A stretch of DNA of 64,000 nt from Mesorhizobium sp. B4-1-4 (GTDB lineage Bacteria > Pseudomonadota > Alphaproteobacteria > Rhizobiales > Rhizobiaceae), in the NCBI RefSeq assembly GCF_006439395.2, contig NZ_CP083950.1, positions 2,914,001 through 2,978,000 of the forward strand, in the 5' to 3' direction. Both the position numbers and the translations under genes were made by a program. Each line of letters opens with the position of its first letter. Within the stretch, counting starts at the first letter, position 1. The notes beneath the pieces are model-generated. The model had not been told where the DNA came from. It searched no databases and worked only from the letters and a program-made list of their open reading frames with translations. Positions 60,304 to 64,000 of this stretch are shown here, one piece after another.

Positions 60304-62291
60304 TGCCGTAGCGAGCGCGTGTTGCTCATTGTCAGGTGAATATCAGGTCCCGCGGTGAATTCTGGTACTGTCGATTGAAGAAGGCGAAGCGCGCCCTCCA
60401 AATCCAGTCTATCTATCATACGCTGCATCTCATCGAAGATGCGCTCGATCATCGCCCGCTCAATAGATCGCGCAGACGCTGCCAGGATTCCCGGCGACCC
60501 CGTCTCACGCAATGTCTCGTTACTGTCGAACAGTTCTTCGTAGAGTTTCTCTCCGGGACGCAGCCCGGTGTAAGCGATTTGAATGTCGGTGTCCGGACGC
60601 AGCCCAGATAGGCGGATGAGGTTCCTCGCCAGGTCAGCAATCTTCACCGGTGAACCCATATCGAGAACAAAGATTCGGCCGCGCTCATTAACGTCGTCCG
60701 GATCATGGGCTGCTGCCTGCAGCACCAGCAGGCACGCTTCGGGAATGGTCATGAAAAAACGCACAATGTCCGGGTGGGTCACTGTTACAGGGCCGCCGGC
60801 CCTTATCTGCTGTTCAAAGAGCGGAACCACGGATCCGGCTGATCCCAATACGTTGCCAAATCGAACCGTCATGAAGCGCGTGGTGGACGTCTTTTGATCG
60901 ATATCCATCGCTTGGCAATACATTTCCGCCATACGTTTAGTGGCTCCCATGACGTTAGCAGGGTTTACTGCCTTGTCGGTCGAAACCATGATCATCTTGG
61001 AGACTTTCCAGCGCAATGCGGCGTCGGCAACGTTCCGCGTACCGATGGCATTGGTGAAAATGCCCTCGATTGGTTGAGCCTCCACCATCGGCACGTGCTT
61101 TAGAGCAGCTGCATGAAAGATCAGATTGGGTGCGTGGGTTTCAACGACGTTGCTGATCGCCTCCCTCTCGCGCACGTTGCACAGCACCGCGTGGATACGT
61201 AGGTCAGGATGCTTTTGGCTCAGCTCGGATTTGATGCAATAGAGCGCATACTCATTGGCATCCACGAGAACGAGGCTCAGCGGACTGAGATCCAATACCT
61301 GTCGCGCCAGCTCGGACCCGATCGAACCTCCGGCTCCGGTGATCATCACGTTCTTACCGCCAATCATAGCGGTGATTTTCTGCGTGTCTAACCTCACGGG
61401 TGCACGCTGCAGGAGATCCTCTAATTTTATCGGGCTAAGTTGAATCTCCGCATCGATACTCTTCATGTCGAGCAGATTGGGGAGTGCCAGCAACTCCACC
61501 TTCTGCTGCGCCGCGACGTCCACCAACTCCTCGAGGCTGGCGTATTGCTGATATTCCTCGCGAGATCGAGTAAGGATTATTGCCTCGGCCCGGCGGCCCC
61601 GCGCTTCGAACCGGTCCAATATCTGAGGCAGGTTGCTCAGCGGCCCCACGACCGGAATACCCCGGATCGCTCGCCCTGTTCTTCGTCCGCGTTCGTCGAG
61701 AATTGCAAGCACCTCCACAGAGGCACTTTTTCTCTCCTTGATCGTTCTTATGAAAGCCTCGGCATTATCGGTCGCCCCGATGAGAAGAACGTTCTTGGCG
61801 CTTCCTTTGGCAACCTTCCCCTTTCTAACATCGTGCCGATTCCGATAGACGCGGTATGCGGCACGCGGCCCGGCCAGAAACACGATCGCGAAGGCCCACG
61901 CGATGAGAATGGAAGAACGTGGGATCGAATTCAGTCGATCGACCAGAAATTCGATGACCGTGAAGATGGCGAGAGATGCGGTAGTTACGCCGGCGATCGC
62001 CAGGAAATCTGACAGCGATGCGTAGCGCCATACGCCGCGATTGAGCCCAAGGAAAAAGCCAGTGATGCTGACTATGAATCCGAAGAGTGCCGCAGCTGCA
62101 ACGAACTTCCAAAAGTTCCCCGAGAAGCCGTCCAACCTCAATGCGAATGACAGCAACAGCGCGGCGGCCCCCATAAGGCCATCGTGCACGAGGGCCAAAC
62201 CGCGCAATGTCAAGAGCCGTGAGATGACGCGGGGCCTCTTGGACCCGATCTTTGAATGGGCGACTTCAGATTTTTTGAGACCGGAAGGCAC
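60300..62291 (-). CDS. membrane UDP-GlcNAc 4,6-dehydratase (PglF/WbpM/CapD family)
   Basis: 663 aa, full length for the long membrane form. Four N-terminal helices (residues 35-135, for example DGLMGAAALLLSFALRL) are followed by a CoA-binding-like domain and the SDR domain. That has MITGAGGSIGSELARQVLDL near residue 315 and a VSTDKAVNPANVMGATKRMA catalytic region in which Met replaces the usual Tyr, as in WbpM. It makes the 4-keto-6-deoxy intermediate of D-QuiNAc, D-FucNAc or bacillosamine. It is the first gene of the leftward operon. Confidence 0.92.
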   Translation of the reverse strand: MPSGLKKSEVAHSKIGSKRPRVISRLLTLRGLALVHDGLMGAAALLLSFALRLDGFSGNFWKFVAAAALFGFIVSITGFFLGLNRGVWRYASLSDFLAIAGVTTASLAIFTVIEFLVDRLNSIPRSSILIAWAFAIVFLAGPRAAYRVYRNRHDVRKGKVAKGSAKNVLLIGATDNAEAFIRTIKERKSASVEVLAILDERGRRTGRAIRGIPVVGPLSNLPQILDRFEARGRRAEAIILTRSREEYQQYASLEELVDVAAQQKVELLALPNLLDMKSIDAEIQLSPIKLEDLLQRAPVRLDTQKITAMIGGKNVMITGAGGSIGSELARQVLDLSPLSLVLVDANEYALYCIKSELSQKHPDLRIHAVLCNVREREAISNVVETHAPNLIFHAAALKHVPMVEAQPIEGIFTNAIGTRNVADAALRWKVSKMIMVSTDKAVNPANVMGATKRMAEMYCQAMDIDQKTSTTRFMTVRFGNVLGSAGSVVPLFEQQIRAGGPVTVTHPDIVRFFMTIPEACLLVLQAAAHDPDDVNERGRIFVLDMGSPVKIADLARNLIRLSGLRPDTDIQIAYTGLRPGEKLYEELFDSNETLRETGSPGILAASARSIERAMIERIFDEMQRMIDRLDLEGALRLLQSTVPEFTAGPDIHLTMSNTRSLRQ

Positions 62292-63200
62292 TAGGCTTCA
62301 CCTTGAAGACACGAATGCTTCCGGCCTTTCTCGATCGATATTCGAGACGATCGTCCACGCCCTGTGCGGTTCAGCAGCGACACGTTCTGCGCTTGCCATG
62401 GCGTCGGAGATGACAGTGTCCGGCAGGAAGGTCGCATTTTAAAACCAATTGTCCTGATATCTTTCTTCTTACCCAAACATGAGGTCCGGTGCTCCGGTGC
62501 TCGGAGAAGTCTGTACCGCACATGGCCTGATCGTCCAATACTTATTTCCAGAAGTGCACCGCGATGACGAGCAGAGGGCGTCAGCGTGGATCATTGTCCG
62601 GCTCGCAAGGCACGCAGGGTGCGTGTTCAAATTCTGCCGACGTAAGACCCGGGGCTAAGACAACCCCACACGCCGCTGACGCAGTGTACCACGTATCCGC
62701 CAATCGACGCAAAAGACCCTCTCTCATTCGAGCGACGACCTAATATGCGCCCTTGCCGCCACAAGAGTGTGCAGGCCTGGACAAGAAGTGAAGATCATCT
62801 GTCGGAATGTTTTCGGTCCTCGGTCGACGCTCGCTCGACACACCGCCGCCTCCCTGCGAGGAGATTGCATCGGGACCGATCAAATCCAGCGCGTTGGCGG
62901 CGAACTGGAAATCTTTCGACTGCTGGCGATGCTTGCCATGGCGGCCGGTCCGACCTGAAACGCGAACCGGAACGAACTCCATTCTGTCTGCCACATCGCG
63001 TAACTGAAGCCGCCTGCGGCAAAAAATCACTATGGGTGGACCTGCCAAGCCCACCCGAGCCTGCTGGCTTGCATGATTATTTAGTAAAAACTAATAGAAT
63101 AGCGTCTTTTGCCGCGAATTCGCCCCGATCTTTGAAGAGAGCGGTACTGACGGCGTGCCTGCATGAACTCCACCACCTTGCGGAGAAAACGAAGTCCCCG
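62292..63200. other. 909-base gap between divergent polysaccharide genes
   Basis: No gene is convincing here. A leftward frame at 62740-63054 (104 codons) has no domain or good start signal and is listed only as a weak candidate. Promoters of both the membrane dehydratase operon and the rightward glycosyltransferase must lie in this stretch. Near 63070-63110 the DNA becomes AT-rich (ATTATTTAGTAAAAACTAAT), which could be part of the rightward promoter. Confidence 0.45.
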
Positions 63201-64000
63201 ATGGTCAAGGACAATGCCACAGTAGGCGTCGTGGTGCCGATGTTCAACGCGGAGCGAACCATTCGCTCCACCCTGACCAGCATCTGCCGCCAGAACTACC
63301 AAGCACTGGACATTATCGTGGTCGACGATGGATCGACGGATGAGTCCGCATCAATCGTGGCCTTCTGTGCCGATAAAGATCGGCGTATACGCCTCATAAG
63401 GCAGTCAAATGGCGGAGTTGCGCACGCTCGCAATCGCGGCGCGGCTTCTACCGACGCGGAATTTCTAGCGTTTGTCGATGCGGATGATCTTTGGGCCCCA
63501 TCCAAGATCGCATTGCAATTGCGCGCCTTGCTGGAAGGTGGCTCTTCAGCAGGCCTGGCATATTGTTGGTTTGCGCATATCGATGAGGACGGTCGGGTAT
63601 TCTCGCTGCATAATCACCCCGACGCCCAAGGTCATGTGCTCCAGCGCATGTGCAGACAAAATTTTGTCGGCAATGGAAGTTCGATGCTTGTACGTCGCTC
63701 CGCATTCGAGCAAGCGGGACAATTCGATTCGTCCTTGCGGGCCAAGAGCGCACAAGGCTGCGAGGATCTTCTGATGTGCCTCAGAATAGCGGAAAGTTAC
63801 GAGTTCCGTGTCGTGCCTCAACATCTTGTGGGCTACCGAATGACGAACGTCAACATGTCGAGCGATGTCATGCAGATGCTTCGTTCCTGCGAAATCGTCC
63901 TTGCCGAGTTTCGTGAAAAATATCCGCAATTCGGGGGCGATCTCGATGCCCATCTGGTCGACATGATCCATTGGCTTGCCACAAGAGCTTTGATTGAGGG
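63201..64000 (+). CDS. family 2 glycosyltransferase, 5' part
   Basis: The gene runs off the right end; 266 codons are seen. The GT-A core is complete: VGVVVPMFNAERTIRSTLTS, IIVVDDGSTDESASI, FVDADDLWAPSKI (metal-binding DxD type), and CEDLLMCLRIAESYEFRVVP. ATG 63201 is preceded by GGAGA, although a little far. It is read rightward, away from the dehydratase operon, so a second arm of the polysaccharide cluster probably continues past the window. The sugar it transfers is unknown. Confidence 0.9.
   Translation, partial: MVKDNATVGVVVPMFNAERTIRSTLTSICRQNYQALDIIVVDDGSTDESASIVAFCADKDRRIRLIRQSNGGVAHARNRGAASTDAEFLAFVDADDLWAPSKIALQLRALLEGGSSAGLAYCWFAHIDEDGRVFSLHNHPDAQGHVLQRMCRQNFVGNGSSMLVRRSAFEQAGQFDSSLRAKSAQGCEDLLMCLRIAESYEFRVVPQHLVGYRMTNVNMSSDVMQMLRSCEIVLAEFREKYPQFGGDLDAHLVDMIHWLATRALIE

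Noticed and set aside
62622..62640. A tRNA-like T-loop (TGTTCAAATTCTGCC)
   Set aside because: The flanking bases do not pair as a T stem and no acceptor stem or anticodon arm could be built.
62740..63054. A 104-codon frame on the - strand in the large gap
   Set aside because: No recognisable domain and no convincing start signal; kept only as a weak candidate in the gap description.

Overview
The window comes from a high-GC alphaproteobacterium of the Rhizobiales, most likely Mesorhizobium or a close relative (inference). The evidence is the GC-rich codon use, a phasin gene, an exsH-like glucanase next to a PrsDE-type secretion system, several three-subunit molybdenum hydroxylases, and GC-rich hairpin repeats between genes of the kind common in mesorhizobial genomes. 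No rRNA, tRNA, CRISPR array, transposase or prophage gene was found. Reading was by eye from the sequence; no search was run.

Layout. 1-2204: the 3' part of an EAL phosphodiesterase gene, a repeat-rich gap, and an ornithine cyclodeaminase-family gene. 2373-7040: one very large gene (1555 aa) of lower GC than its neighbours. It encodes a Mrr-like nuclease domain, a STAND-type P-loop NTPase and a long C-terminal region, the layout of the Avs (AVAST) anti-phage proteins, closest to Avs4. This is the most interesting item. 7309-11320: a molybdenum hydroxylase operon (FAD, 2Fe-2S and molybdopterin subunits) followed by a MoaD-like gene. 11589-30888: ordinary accessory metabolism and regulation: SRPBCC protein, M20 amidohydrolase, MscS channel, CadC-like TPR regulator, secreted alpha/beta hydrolase, MDR oxidoreductase, PhnM, a LysR/methyltransferase divergon, a long amidase, a broken ThuA gene, a luciferase-like monooxygenase and an aldehyde dehydrogenase.

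30921-37369: small and envelope/stress genes: an unfamiliar protein with an internal repeat, phasin, YihY/BrkB membrane protein, L,D-transpeptidase, two small proteins and an HdeD-family protein with an extra N-terminal region. 37751-42335: a GH16 glycanase with N-terminal RTX-like repeats, and the prsD/prsE type I secretion pair that probably exports it. 42526-47783: a flavin reductase-like gene, a TetR regulator and a divergent PaoABC-like aldehyde oxidoreductase operon. A perfect tandem operator-like repeat lies in the shared promoter region.

48109-64000: a surface polysaccharide cluster. It holds a Wzx-like flippase, a sulfotransferase, four glycosyltransferases (the last cut by the window end), a Wzy-like polymerase, a membrane UDP-GlcNAc 4,6-dehydratase, and a trio of nucleotide-sugar enzymes (4,6-dehydratase/5-epimerase, RmlD-type reductase, 2-epimerase). 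That trio is the gene set known for UDP-L-QuiNAc synthesis. Together these genes could make, polymerise, flip and possibly sulfate a repeat unit; the initiating sugar-phosphate transferase and the chain-length and export genes are not in view.
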